This document shows positions 50,369-58,287 of a stretch of DNA of 64,000 bases, piece after piece. Below the pieces are notes generated by a model. It ran no database searches. It saw only the letters and a program-made list of their open reading frames with translations, and was not told the origin of the DNA. The translations under genes were made by a program, and so were the position numbers. The stretch is taken from the NCBI GenBank assembly GCA_002343775.1, contig DDSH01000031.1:62001-126000 (forward strand). Direction: 5' to 3'. Source of the stretch: Anaerolineales bacterium UBA2395. GTDB taxonomy: Bacteria; Chloroflexota; Anaerolineae; Anaerolineales; Villigracilaceae. Every line of letters begins with the position of its first letter. The stretch's first letter is position 1.

Positions 50369-51952
50369 ATGCAGTGGACATACGGTTGGCGCAACACAAT
50401 CTGGGCTGAGCTGAACCAGCCCTGGGATCTGATCATCATCGGCGGCGGAATCACGGGCGCAGGGATTTTGCGTCAAGCAGCGCGCACCAAACTACGCGCC
50501 TTGCTCATCGAAGCGGACGATTTTTCATCGGGCACCTCCAGCCGTTCCTCGAAGTTGGTTCACGGCGGATTACGCTATTTAAAGAACGCACAGGTCAAAG
50601 TGACGCTTGAATCGGTACGCGAACGCGAATATCTTTTGAAGCAAGGTCGCGGATTGGTCAACCGTCTCGGCTTTTTGTATCCCTGCCTGCAAGGTGACAA
50701 AATGCCCGGTTGGGTCTTTGGCGCGGGGTTGACCATCTACGACATTATGGCGGGACAGTGGACACATCGTTCCTATGATCTCGACGACATGCGCGAGTTA
50801 TGTCCCGTGTTGACCACACCCGCCATGCGCAGCGGCTATCGCTACTTCGACGCCAACACCGACGACGCGCGTTTGGTCTTGCGTCTCTTGCGTGAGTCGG
50901 TGAAGGATGGGGGAGTTGCCTTGAACTACGCCCGCGTCGATTCGCTGCTGCGAACTCAAAGCGGACAAGTCTGCGGCGTGGTCTTGCGTGACACCTCAGG
51001 CGAAACCGAACGCCAAACCGAAGTCCGCGCTAAGGTGGTCATCAATGCCACGGGCGCATGGGCAGATGAATTACGCGGGAAGATCCAACAAAAACCAAGA
51101 ATGCGCCCCCTGCGCGGAAGTCATCTGGTCTTGCCGTTCCATCGCTTGCCCATCACGCGCGCTGTCTCGTTCCTGCATCCGCGTGATGGACGACCCGTGA
51201 TGGCGATTCCCTGGGAAGGCGCGATCCTCTTCGGCACGACCGATGTCGATCACAAAACAGGCATTCAAACCGACCCGTCCATCAGTTCCGCCGAAGCCGA
51301 ATATTTGATGGAAGCCTTGCGCTTCGTTTTCCCCGCGCAGGAATTCGATTTCAAGGATGTCATGTCCACGTTCTCGGGGCTGCGTCCCGTTGTCGATACG
51401 GGCAAAGCCGACCCGTCGAAGGAATCGCGCGAGCACGCCATCTGGGACGAGAATGGTCTGCTCACCGTCAGCGGCGGCAAGTTGACCACCTTCCGCATCA
51501 TGGCGCGTGACGCGCTCAAAGCCGCGCGCAAATATCTCGGTCATGTCGCTTTCGATGTCAACACGCCTGTGCTCGATTCCTTCCCGGCTGAAACGGATAC
51601 CCTTTTCAAAGATTCAAATCTGCATCCAGCTCAACAATTACGCCTGCTCGCACGTTATGGGATAGAATCAGCACCGTTATTCATCGCCGATTGCTCGCAC
51701 GAGTTCATTCCCAACACACCGTATCTTTGGGAGGAATTGCGTCAAGCTGCGCGCGCGGAAGGTGTCGTCCATCTCGATGACCTGCTCCTGCGCCGCGTGC
51801 GTCTCGGTCTGCTCGCAACCAACGGCGGATTGGATTTGCTCCCACGCATCTGCACCATCGTCCAGCCCGAACTTGGTTGGGATGATGATCGTTGGGCTAA
51901 AGAAGTAAACGAATACACTGAATTGTGGAAACGCGCTTACGGATTAAACTGA
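50369..51952 (+). CDS. glpD: Glycerol-3-phosphate dehydrogenase, FAD-dependent
   Basis: 527-residue flavoprotein that oxidises glycerol 3-phosphate to dihydroxyacetone phosphate, passing electrons to the quinone pool. Seen: DLIIIGGGITGAGILRQAA (FAD motif), SGTSSRSSKLVHGGLRYL (family signature), VVINATGAWADEL, MRPLRGSHLVLPF, LFGTTDVDHKTG and the C-terminal DLLLRRVRLGLLATNGG. These match GlpD closely. AAGGAATGAAAT precedes the ATG. Its position between the AGPS-like and kinase genes supports supply of DHAP. Membrane association is peripheral by analogy. Confidence 0.93.
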   Translation: MQWTYGWRNTIWAELNQPWDLIIIGGGITGAGILRQAARTKLRALLIEADDFSSGTSSRSSKLVHGGLRYLKNAQVKVTLESVREREYLLKQGRGLVNRLGFLYPCLQGDKMPGWVFGAGLTIYDIMAGQWTHRSYDLDDMRELCPVLTTPAMRSGYRYFDANTDDARLVLRLLRESVKDGGVALNYARVDSLLRTQSGQVCGVVLRDTSGETERQTEVRAKVVINATGAWADELRGKIQQKPRMRPLRGSHLVLPFHRLPITRAVSFLHPRDGRPVMAIPWEGAILFGTTDVDHKTGIQTDPSISSAEAEYLMEALRFVFPAQEFDFKDVMSTFSGLRPVVDTGKADPSKESREHAIWDENGLLTVSGGKLTTFRIMARDALKAARKYLGHVAFDVNTPVLDSFPAETDTLFKDSNLHPAQQLRLLARYGIESAPLFIADCSHEFIPNTPYLWEELRQAARAEGVVHLDDLLLRRVRLGLLATNGGLDLLPRICTIVQPELGWDDDRWAKEVNEYTELWKRAYGLN

Positions 51953-51963
51953 AATCTTTTTAA

Positions 51964-52028
51964 ACTACAAAGTAGACAAAGGGTCACAAAGGAAAAAACC
52001 TTTGTGTACCTTTGTGACCCTTCGTGGT
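51964..52028. repeat. Dispersed palindrome, CACAAAG family, copy D
   Basis: The arm at 51964-51992 (ACTACAAAGTAGACAAAGGG...) pairs with 51999-52028 (...CCTTTGTGACCCTTCGTGGT) with a loop of about six A residues. It fills the glpD/kinase junction. Confidence 0.85.
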
Positions 52029-52041
52029 AAATGGAGTTGAC

Positions 52042-53577
52042 ATGCCCGAAAACATCCTCGCCATAGACAACGGCACACAATCCGTCCGCGCATTGTTGTT
52101 CGACCCGCGTGGAACTCTGCTCGCCAAACAGCGCGTGCCCATCGAACCGTATTACTCCACCGCGCCCGGTCTCGCCGAGCAAGACCCCGATGTCTTCTGG
52201 CGCGCGGTCTGTGAAGCCTGTCAGGGATTGTGGGCGCAAGGTGTGGATAAATCATCCATTGCGGCGGTTGCGGTCACCACCCAGCGCGGCACGGTCATCA
52301 ACGTCGATAAGAATGGCAAGCCGCTTCGTCCCGCCATGGTTTGGCTTGACCAGCGTCGCACCGAAGGATTGAAACCTGTCAGCGGGTTGTGGGGCGCAGC
52401 GTTCGCCGTCGCGGGCGCATCCGAAACTGTCGCCTATCTCCAAGCCGAAGCGGAGTGCAACTGGATCCGCACGCACCAGCCCGAAGTCTGGAACGACACG
52501 CACAAGTATCTGCTTCTATCGGGATACCTCGTCTACCGCCTCGTCGGTCAATTCGTTGATTCGGTTTCAAGTCAGGTCGGATACATTCCCTTCGATTACA
52601 AAGCGTTGACATGGGCAAAGTCTTGGGATTGGAAATGGCAAGCCGTCCCGATGGACAAACGCATCCTGCCTGACCTCGTACCTGCGGCGTCGCCTTTGGG
52701 CGGAATCTCCGCCGAAGCCGCATCTGCCACCGGCATCCCGCAGGGACTCCCGCTCATCGCCGCCGCCGCCGACAAAGCCACCGAAGTCCTCGGCGCGGGC
52801 TGTCTCGAACCGAACGTCGCCTGCTTGAGTTACGGCACGACCGCCACCATCAACACCACGCACAAAAAATATATCGAAGTCATTCCATTGCTGCCTCCTT
52901 ATCCCGCCGCCGTGCCTGCCGCCTATAACTTTGAGATCGGCATCAATCGCGGCTATTGGATGGTGACCTGGTTCAAACAGCAATTCGGTCTGCGCGAACA
53001 GAATATCGCCGACGAACGCGGCATCGAACCCGAAGCCTTGTTCGACGAACTCGTGCGTTCCGTCCCGCCCGGCTCAGATGGTTTGATCCTGCAACCATAT
53101 TGGTCTCCCGGCTTGGTCTTCCCCGGACCCGAAGCGCGCGGCGCCGTCATCGGTTTTAGTGACGTGCATACCCGCGCCCATCTCTATCGCGCCATCCTCG
53201 AAGGACTTGCCTACGCCTTGCGCGAAGCCTCCGAACGGACGGAAAAACGCAGCGGCGTGCGCATCACCGAGTTGCGTGTCGCAGGCGGCGGCAGCCAATC
53301 AGACGCGGCACTGCAACTCACCGCCGATGTCTTTGGTCTGCCTGCTTCGCGTCCGCATATTTATGAAGCCTCCGGTCTCGGTGCCGCCATCGACGCAGCC
53401 GTCGGCGTTGGCATTCACAAAGATTTCCCCACCGCCATCCGCGAGATGACTCATGTCCGCGATACCTTCGAGCCGGATAAAAAGACTCACGAACGATACA
53501 ACGAGTTGTATTCGGGCGTTTATAAATATATGTACACCCGCCTCAAACCGCTCTACGAAAAAATGCGAAACCGATAA
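52042..53577 (+). CDS. FGGY-family carbohydrate kinase
   Basis: 511-residue ATP-dependent sugar or polyol kinase. The N-terminal ATPase strand ILAIDNGTQSVRALLFDPRG, LAEQDPDVFWRAVCEACQG, VAVTTQRGTVINVD, MVWLDQRRTEG and the C-terminal VAGGGSQSDAALQLTADVFGLP plus SGLGAAIDAAVG are standard. Glycerol kinase is the likely assignment from the glpD neighbour, but the segment LSYGTTATINTTHKK is not that of canonical GlpK, so the substrate stays open. GGAG seven bases before the ATG at 52042 fixes the start. Confidence 0.85.
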   Translation: MPENILAIDNGTQSVRALLFDPRGTLLAKQRVPIEPYYSTAPGLAEQDPDVFWRAVCEACQGLWAQGVDKSSIAAVAVTTQRGTVINVDKNGKPLRPAMVWLDQRRTEGLKPVSGLWGAAFAVAGASETVAYLQAEAECNWIRTHQPEVWNDTHKYLLLSGYLVYRLVGQFVDSVSSQVGYIPFDYKALTWAKSWDWKWQAVPMDKRILPDLVPAASPLGGISAEAASATGIPQGLPLIAAAADKATEVLGAGCLEPNVACLSYGTTATINTTHKKYIEVIPLLPPYPAAVPAAYNFEIGINRGYWMVTWFKQQFGLREQNIADERGIEPEALFDELVRSVPPGSDGLILQPYWSPGLVFPGPEARGAVIGFSDVHTRAHLYRAILEGLAYALREASERTEKRSGVRITELRVAGGGSQSDAALQLTADVFGLPASRPHIYEASGLGAAIDAAVGVGIHKDFPTAIREMTHVRDTFEPDKKTHERYNELYSGVYKYMYTRLKPLYEKMRNR

Positions 53578-53581
53578 CAAA

Positions 53582-53643
53582 GTAGGGGCGACCCTTCCAT
53601 GCAGAACAGAGAGATCTGCTCTCGCCGGGCGGGTCGCCCCTAC
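53582..53643. repeat. Dispersed palindrome, GTAGGGGCGACCC family, copy 1
   Basis: GTAGGGGCGACCC (53582-53594) and GGGTCGCCCCTAC (53631-53643) are perfect 13-bp inverted ends around 36 bp of unlike sequence. It lies immediately after the kinase stop codon. Confidence 0.9.
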
Positions 53644-53660
53644 CCTGATTGATCAATAAG

Positions 53661-53690
53661 ATCCCGTCCATTTGTTGACGGGATTTTTAT
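53661..53690 (+). terminator. Rho-independent terminator of the FadR operon
   Basis: ATCCCGTC and GACGGGAT form an 8-bp stem with an 8-base loop, followed by TTTTAT. A TTGACG in its right arm may also serve as the -35 of the next gene. Confidence 0.75.
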
Positions 53691-53710
53691 TTCTTTGATA
53701 CACTCACCCC

Positions 53711-54892
53711 ATGCAGAACCTCAACACACAATTCGACCTCATCCGCCAATCTGCCACCGTCGCCATGGCAGACCGTATCCTCGCGCTCAAAGCCAGCGGA
53801 CATAAGATCGTCGGCTTGCAGGTCGGCGACCCGGATTTCGGCACACATCCCGCCATTGCCGAAGCCGCATTCAAAGCCATGCAGGAAGGGCACACGCATT
53901 ACGGTCCTTCTGTGGGCACGCTCGAACTGCGTAAAGCCATCGCTGCCAAACTCCAACGTGATGAAGGCGTGACCTATGATCCCGCTTCGGAGATTCTTGT
54001 CACGCACGGCGGCATTCATGCCTATTACACAGCCATGCAATCCATTTTGAATCCCGGTGATGATGTGTTGATCCCCGACCCTTCGTGGGCAACTCATTCC
54101 AACATGGCAATCATGCTGCGCGGAAATGTGATCCGCGTCCCTGCCCCCGCCGAAAACGGATTCGTCCCTCAATTTGAATCTTGGTTGAAAGCGTTAACCC
54201 CGAAGACACGCGTCATCGTCTTGAACTATCCCTCCAACCCGACCGGCGCATTCCCTTCACGTGAATATCTGCAAAAATTACAAGACTTCGCAAAGCAACA
54301 CAACCTCTGGATCGTCAGCGATGAAGTGTATGGAAGTCTGTATTACGAAGGCAAACCCACCTGCGCCGCAGACTTTGAAGGCGCGAAGGAACGCACGTTG
54401 CTCGTCAACAGTTTGTCCAAGTCCTATGCCATGACCGGCTGGCGTGTGGGTTTTCTTGCTGCACCTGCGCGTGTCATCCAGAATGCGTTGAAAGCGGGGC
54501 AGAATTCCATTACTTGTGTGGCTCCCTTCATTCAAAAAGCCGCGACCTTTGCACTGACCGACCCGAAGATACAAGACGTCACCGCCGAAATGCGCGCCGC
54601 CTACAGCCGCCGCCGTGATCTGGTAATTCGCCTCTCGCACGAACTCGAAAGTGAGAAGGTCAAAGTCATTCCGCCGCAGGGTGCTTTCTATTTTTTCCTC
54701 GATCTGCGAGCATTAAAGATGTCATCTGTAGAAATGTGTGAGAAAATATTGGAAGAGGAAGGCGTGGGACTTGTCCCCGGCTCTGCGTTTGGCGAACAGG
54801 GCGAAGGCTTTATCCGCATGACCATCGCCGCCTCAGAAGAGGATGTGGAAGCGGGCTTTCGGAAGATCGTGGAGTGGGTTGAACGGCAATAG
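53711..54892 (+). CDS. Pyridoxal-phosphate aminotransferase (aspartate aminotransferase-like)
   Basis: 393-residue fold-type I aminotransferase. Seen: LQVGDPDFGTHPAIAEAAF, HYGPSVGTLELRKAIAAKL, VTHGGIHAYYTAM, NYPSNPTGAFPSREYL, VSDEVYGSLYYEG, and the Schiff-base Lys in VNSLSKSYAMTGWRVGFLAAP. The C-terminal RMTIAASEEDVEAGFRKI is standard. It resembles class I subgroup Ib enzymes that act on aspartate, aromatic or prephenate-type acids. The next gene is a prephenate dehydratase, so a role in phenylalanine synthesis is plausible. The ATG is only six bases after a possible -10 (TACACT), suggesting a leaderless message. Confidence 0.9.
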   Translation: MQNLNTQFDLIRQSATVAMADRILALKASGHKIVGLQVGDPDFGTHPAIAEAAFKAMQEGHTHYGPSVGTLELRKAIAAKLQRDEGVTYDPASEILVTHGGIHAYYTAMQSILNPGDDVLIPDPSWATHSNMAIMLRGNVIRVPAPAENGFVPQFESWLKALTPKTRVIVLNYPSNPTGAFPSREYLQKLQDFAKQHNLWIVSDEVYGSLYYEGKPTCAADFEGAKERTLLVNSLSKSYAMTGWRVGFLAAPARVIQNALKAGQNSITCVAPFIQKAATFALTDPKIQDVTAEMRAAYSRRRDLVIRLSHELESEKVKVIPPQGAFYFFLDLRALKMSSVEMCEKILEEEGVGLVPGSAFGEQGEGFIRMTIAASEEDVEAGFRKIVEWVERQ

Positions 54893-54957
54893 TGCGCAAG
54901 TAATGACGTGCAAATAGGGTTTCTATATTACCATTTAGAGTGCAAACGGAGATGAAT

Positions 54958-56649
54958 ATGAAGGTAGCATTCCAGGGTGAACCAGGCGCATATAGTGAAG
55001 AAGCAGTATTAAATTATTACGGCAAGGTGGACACACTCCCGTGTGAGTCGTTCGACGCGGTGTTCGAAGCGGTAAATTCGGGGAGGTGTGATGCGGCTCT
55101 TATCCCCATCGAAAACTCCTTGGCGGGCAGCATCCATCAGAATTATGACCTGTTTCTGCATCATGATTTGCACATTACCGGGGAATATTTGCTGCGCGTC
55201 CGGCATTGCCTGATTGCTCTGCCAGGTGTCAAGATCAAAGATATCAAAAAAGCCATCAGCCATCCACAAGCACTTGGACAATGCGCCGGGTACCTGCGCG
55301 GGCGCAAGATCAAGCCGGAAGCCGTGTACGATACTGCCGGCAGCGTGAAGATCCTGGGCGAATCTGGCGCGCGGGATACGGCAGCCATTGCTTCGCGCCG
55401 TGCTGCCGAAATGTATGGAATGCACATCGTCGATGAAGGGATCGAAGACAACTCGGAAAATTACACCCGTTTCCTTGCCATCCAAAAGAAAGCGACTACT
55501 CCAGAAAAAGAGGCAAAGACGTCCATTGTCTTTACGCTTCATAACCAACCCGGGGCCTTGTTCAAAGCCTTGAGTGTTTTTGCACTCCGTGACCTGGATC
55601 TGACCAAGATCGAATCCCGCCCGCTGCAAGGCAAACCCTGGGAGTATTTGTTCTATATTGATTTCCTTGGCTCTGCCTCGAATGAGAAGGTTCAACGTGC
55701 GCTGGATCATCTGGAGGAATACGCGGTCATGTTGCGTGTGTTGGGCTCATATGAAAGATACGAAGACAAGGCTTCAACTGACGAACCGAAAAATCAAACG
55801 ATCCATATGGATCATAACATGCCCATCGTGGTCGGTAAGCGACCAAAACTACTCGCGTTCGATGGTTTTCGACTGTGGGTCTCCTGCTCTGATGAAGGCG
55901 TGGTAGCCGCCGTTGACCTTCCATCCCTTGAGGTCAGTGGTACCATCCCGGTTACTTCGGCTCCGCATGCCATTTGTTTTGATGGAAGCACCTTGTGGAT
56001 GGCGAGTGCTGTCGAAAATCAGATCAAGGCGTATGATGTTCGCACCCGAACCGAGACCATGACGCTGGATGTGGAAGCTTTCCCGCGATCTTTGGCATTT
56101 GACGGTCAACGGTTGTGGATCGCAAGCGGCGACAATAACTGTGTGGAAGGCATCAACGTTGAAACAGGTGAACGTATCGCATTGATCGCCGTGGGGCAAT
56201 ACCCGGGTTCGCTGACCATTCAGGGTGAGAATTTGTGGGTAGCCAACTCGCTCGACGATACCGTGCAAGTGATTGATCTAAATACCCTGACTGCCAGCGC
56301 TCCGATCAAAGTTGGTAACAACCCCCGCTCTTTTGCGTTCGATGGGAAGTTCATGTGGGTTGCTAACCTCGATGGACATACCATCCAAGCCATTGACCCC
56401 AAGAGCCATGCGACCAAAGAGCCAATTCAGGTCGTGAACTTCCCCAGCTCACTGGCGTTTGACGGAAAATTTTTATGGATATCCAGCTATTCTGATGCCA
56501 GTGTCCATGCAGTGGATGTGAAGAATGCGGATAAAGTGGTTCATACCATTCAGGCAGGTGGTGACCCGGAGAGTCTGTTGTTTGATGGTAACCGGCTGTG
56601 GGTTTGTAATTCGGCGGAAGATACGGTTCAGATCATTTCACCTTCATAA
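54958..56649 (+). CDS. pheA: Prephenate dehydratase with ACT domain fused to a seven-bladed beta-propeller
   Basis: 563-residue fusion. Residues 1 to about 180 are prephenate dehydratase (VAFQGEPGAYSEEA, PIENSLAGSI, SHPQALGQC, ENYTRFLAI with the catalytic Thr). Residues about 190-270 are the ACT domain with GALFKALSVF and the Phe-binding ESRP. From about 284 to the end there are seven repeats of about 40 residues with the pattern (S)LAFDGxxLWVxxxxxxxVxxID, at nucleotides 55849 onwards. Enzyme part: prephenate to phenylpyruvate, inhibited by Phe. The propeller is not a known part of this family and its role is unknown. The start at 54958 has CGGAG six bases upstream. The reading frame is continuous, and a terminator follows. 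Confidence 0.9.
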   Translation: MKVAFQGEPGAYSEEAVLNYYGKVDTLPCESFDAVFEAVNSGRCDAALIPIENSLAGSIHQNYDLFLHHDLHITGEYLLRVRHCLIALPGVKIKDIKKAISHPQALGQCAGYLRGRKIKPEAVYDTAGSVKILGESGARDTAAIASRRAAEMYGMHIVDEGIEDNSENYTRFLAIQKKATTPEKEAKTSIVFTLHNQPGALFKALSVFALRDLDLTKIESRPLQGKPWEYLFYIDFLGSASNEKVQRALDHLEEYAVMLRVLGSYERYEDKASTDEPKNQTIHMDHNMPIVVGKRPKLLAFDGFRLWVSCSDEGVVAAVDLPSLEVSGTIPVTSAPHAICFDGSTLWMASAVENQIKAYDVRTRTETMTLDVEAFPRSLAFDGQRLWIASGDNNCVEGINVETGERIALIAVGQYPGSLTIQGENLWVANSLDDTVQVIDLNTLTASAPIKVGNNPRSFAFDGKFMWVANLDGHTIQAIDPKSHATKEPIQVVNFPSSLAFDGKFLWISSYSDASVHAVDVKNADKVVHTIQAGGDPESLLFDGNRLWVCNSAEDTVQIISPS

Positions 56650-56685
56650 ACTCTGCCTGAGTAGAATTTAGAAAACAAAGAGCAA

Positions 56686-56730
56686 ACAGAGATGCTGCTT
56701 CACCAAGCGGCATCTCTGTTTTTATTATTT
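56686..56730 (+). terminator. Rho-independent terminator of pheA
   Basis: ACAGAGATGC (56686-56695) and GCATCTCTGT (56710-56719) form a 10-bp stem followed by TTTTTATTATTTTTTT. Confidence 0.88.
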
Positions 56731-56775
56731 TTTTAGTGGGTGGATTTTCCCCGTCATAAAACTTAAAAACGGCAC

Positions 56776-56804
56776 TTGACAAATTAGAAAATTAGTTCTA
56801 AAAT
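56776..56804 (+). promoter_or_regulatory. ArsR gene promoter with embedded TAGAA-n6-TTCTA operator
   Basis: TTGACA (56776-56781) and TAAAAT (56799-56804), 17 bp apart. The palindrome TAGAA AATTAG TTCTA (56785-56800) lies in the spacer. The same promoter and palindrome architecture recurs at 61288-61316 in front of the UvrA-like gene. Confidence 0.8.
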
Positions 56805-56816
56805 ATTGTTATTAAG

Positions 56817-56834
56817 TGTAACAATTTGGTTACA
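56817..56834 (+). promoter_or_regulatory. TGTAAC-n6-GTTACA palindrome
   Basis: An 18-bp inverted repeat just upstream of the ArsR start codon, near the expected transcription start. It could be a second operator for self-control. No copy is seen before the UvrA-like gene. Confidence 0.45.
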
Positions 56835-56845
56835 TATAGGAATCT

Positions 56846-57163
56846 ATGAGACGAGACGTATTTCAAGCCATTGCAGACCCCAACCGGCGTGCCATTTTGG
56901 CATTGCTGGCACAACAGAGACTGACACTCAACGGTGTCGCTGAGAATTTTCGTATCAGCCGCCCTGCCGTGTCACGCCACATCAAGATCTTGAAAGAGTG
57001 CGGATTGGTGGTTGTCATTCCGCGGGGACGCGAGCGATTTGTGGAAGCGCGTTTCGAAAAGCTGGGCGAAGTCAGCGATTGGATCGAACAGTATCGTCAA
57101 TTATGGGAAGCGAGATTTAACCGCCTTGATGATTTATTGGAACAAATGAAAAAGGAGAAATGA
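56846..57163 (+). CDS. ArsR-family transcriptional regulator
   Basis: 105-residue winged-helix repressor: MRRDVFQAIADPNRRAILALLAQ, TLNGVAENFRISRPAVSRHIKILKECGLV and a wing with VVIPRGRERFVEARFEKL. It lacks the CxC metal-binding motif of classical ArsR, and belongs to the group paired with SRPBCC-domain proteins. An SRPBCC gene follows after one base. It probably represses its own operon and perhaps the UvrA-like gene. Confidence 0.92.
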   Translation: MRRDVFQAIADPNRRAILALLAQQRLTLNGVAENFRISRPAVSRHIKILKECGLVVVIPRGRERFVEARFEKLGEVSDWIEQYRQLWEARFNRLDDLLEQMKKEK

Positions 57164-57164
57164 C

Positions 57165-57653
57165 ATGCCCTCAAAAAATAAAACGATTGTGACCGCCGAA
57201 CCCGGCAAACAGGAGCTGTTCATCACCCGCGAATTCGATGCCCCGCGTGAACTGGTTTATAAAGCGCATATTGATCCAAAATTATATGTGCAGTGGCTCG
57301 GTCCGCACGGATATGAAATGATCCTTGAAGAGTTCGAACCTGTCAGCGGCGGGAAGTATCGCTACATTCACAAGGATAAGGAAGGCAATGAATATGGCTT
57401 TCATGGTACTTTCCATACCATGACTGAAGCGTTGATGATCCAAACTTTTGAGTTCGAAGGACTGCCCGAACCTGGACATGTAACCCTCGACACACTGCGT
57501 CTTGAAGAATTACCAAATGATCGAACAAGAGTTACGATTCAATCTGTGTTTCAATCAGTTGCTGACCGCGATGGCATGATTCAATCCGGCATGGAAACTG
57601 GTGTGAGCGAAGGCTATGAACGGTTGGATGACATTCTGGCTGAAATGAAGTAA
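57165..57653 (+). CDS. SRPBCC/AHSA1-domain protein
   Basis: 162-residue START-like ligand-binding protein: FITREFDAPRELVYKAHIDPKLYVQWLGPHGYEM, GGKYRYIHKDKEGNEYGFHGTFH and the C-terminal GMIQSGMETGVSEGYERLDDIL. The family forms a deep hydrophobic pocket; partners of ArsR-type regulators in this class have unknown ligands. The GGAG for its start lies inside the ArsR gene and the two are separated by one base, so translation is coupled. Confidence 0.92.
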   Translation: MPSKNKTIVTAEPGKQELFITREFDAPRELVYKAHIDPKLYVQWLGPHGYEMILEEFEPVSGGKYRYIHKDKEGNEYGFHGTFHTMTEALMIQTFEFEGLPEPGHVTLDTLRLEELPNDRTRVTIQSVFQSVADRDGMIQSGMETGVSEGYERLDDILAEMK

Positions 57654-57695
57654 TCTATATTCATCGGATCAACTTTAGAGTTAATAGGAGTACCC

Positions 57696-58271
57696 ATGCG
57701 AAAACTGATCGTACATCAATTCATTTCTCTCGATGGCGTCATCCAAGCCCCTGGCGGCGCGGACGAAGACACCGATGGCGGCTTCGCTCACGGCGGCTGG
57801 ACGATTCCATTTTGGCATGACGATATCGGCATGCGTTTCTCGAAAGCCATGGAAACCGCCGATACCCTTTTGCTCGGGCGTAAAACCTGGAAGACTCATG
57901 GTGACGCATTCGAGCCTTTACCGCCCGATGAAAATCCATTTGGCAATGTCAAAAAATATGTCGTTTCCACCACGCTAACATCTTCGGCGGCTTGGAGCAA
58001 CTCCACAATTATCAGCAGCAATGTGGTCGAAGAGGTGCGTAAACTAAAGAACCAGCCCGGCAAAGATATTCTTTCCGATGGAAGTAGTGTATTGATGCAC
58101 ACCCTCATCGAGCACGATCTGGTGGATGAATTCTATTTACACGTATACCCACTGGTATTTGGTAGCGGCAAGAAATTATTTCCGGATGGAAAACACGTGC
58201 GCCTGAAGTTGATCGAATCCGCGCCTCTTCCTACGGGTGTGGTGTATCAACACTACGAACTGATTCGTTAA
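57696..58271 (+). CDS. Dihydrofolate reductase-fold protein (RibD C-terminal family)
   Basis: 191-residue NADPH-binding reductase-fold protein beginning MRKLIVHQFISLDGVIQAPGGADED, with TLLLGRKTWKTHG, DILSDGSSVLMHTLIEHDLVDEFYLHVYPLVFGSGKKLF. This is the common YyaP/RibD-C type, structurally like dihydrofolate reductase but lacking evidence of folate activity. A paralogue lies at 59718-60296. GGAG sits nine bases upstream. Substrate unknown. Confidence 0.9.
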   Translation: MRKLIVHQFISLDGVIQAPGGADEDTDGGFAHGGWTIPFWHDDIGMRFSKAMETADTLLLGRKTWKTHGDAFEPLPPDENPFGNVKKYVVSTTLTSSAAWSNSTIISSNVVEEVRKLKNQPGKDILSDGSSVLMHTLIEHDLVDEFYLHVYPLVFGSGKKLFPDGKHVRLKLIESAPLPTGVVYQHYELIR

Positions 58272-58287
58272 TCTGATAGCGGATTCT

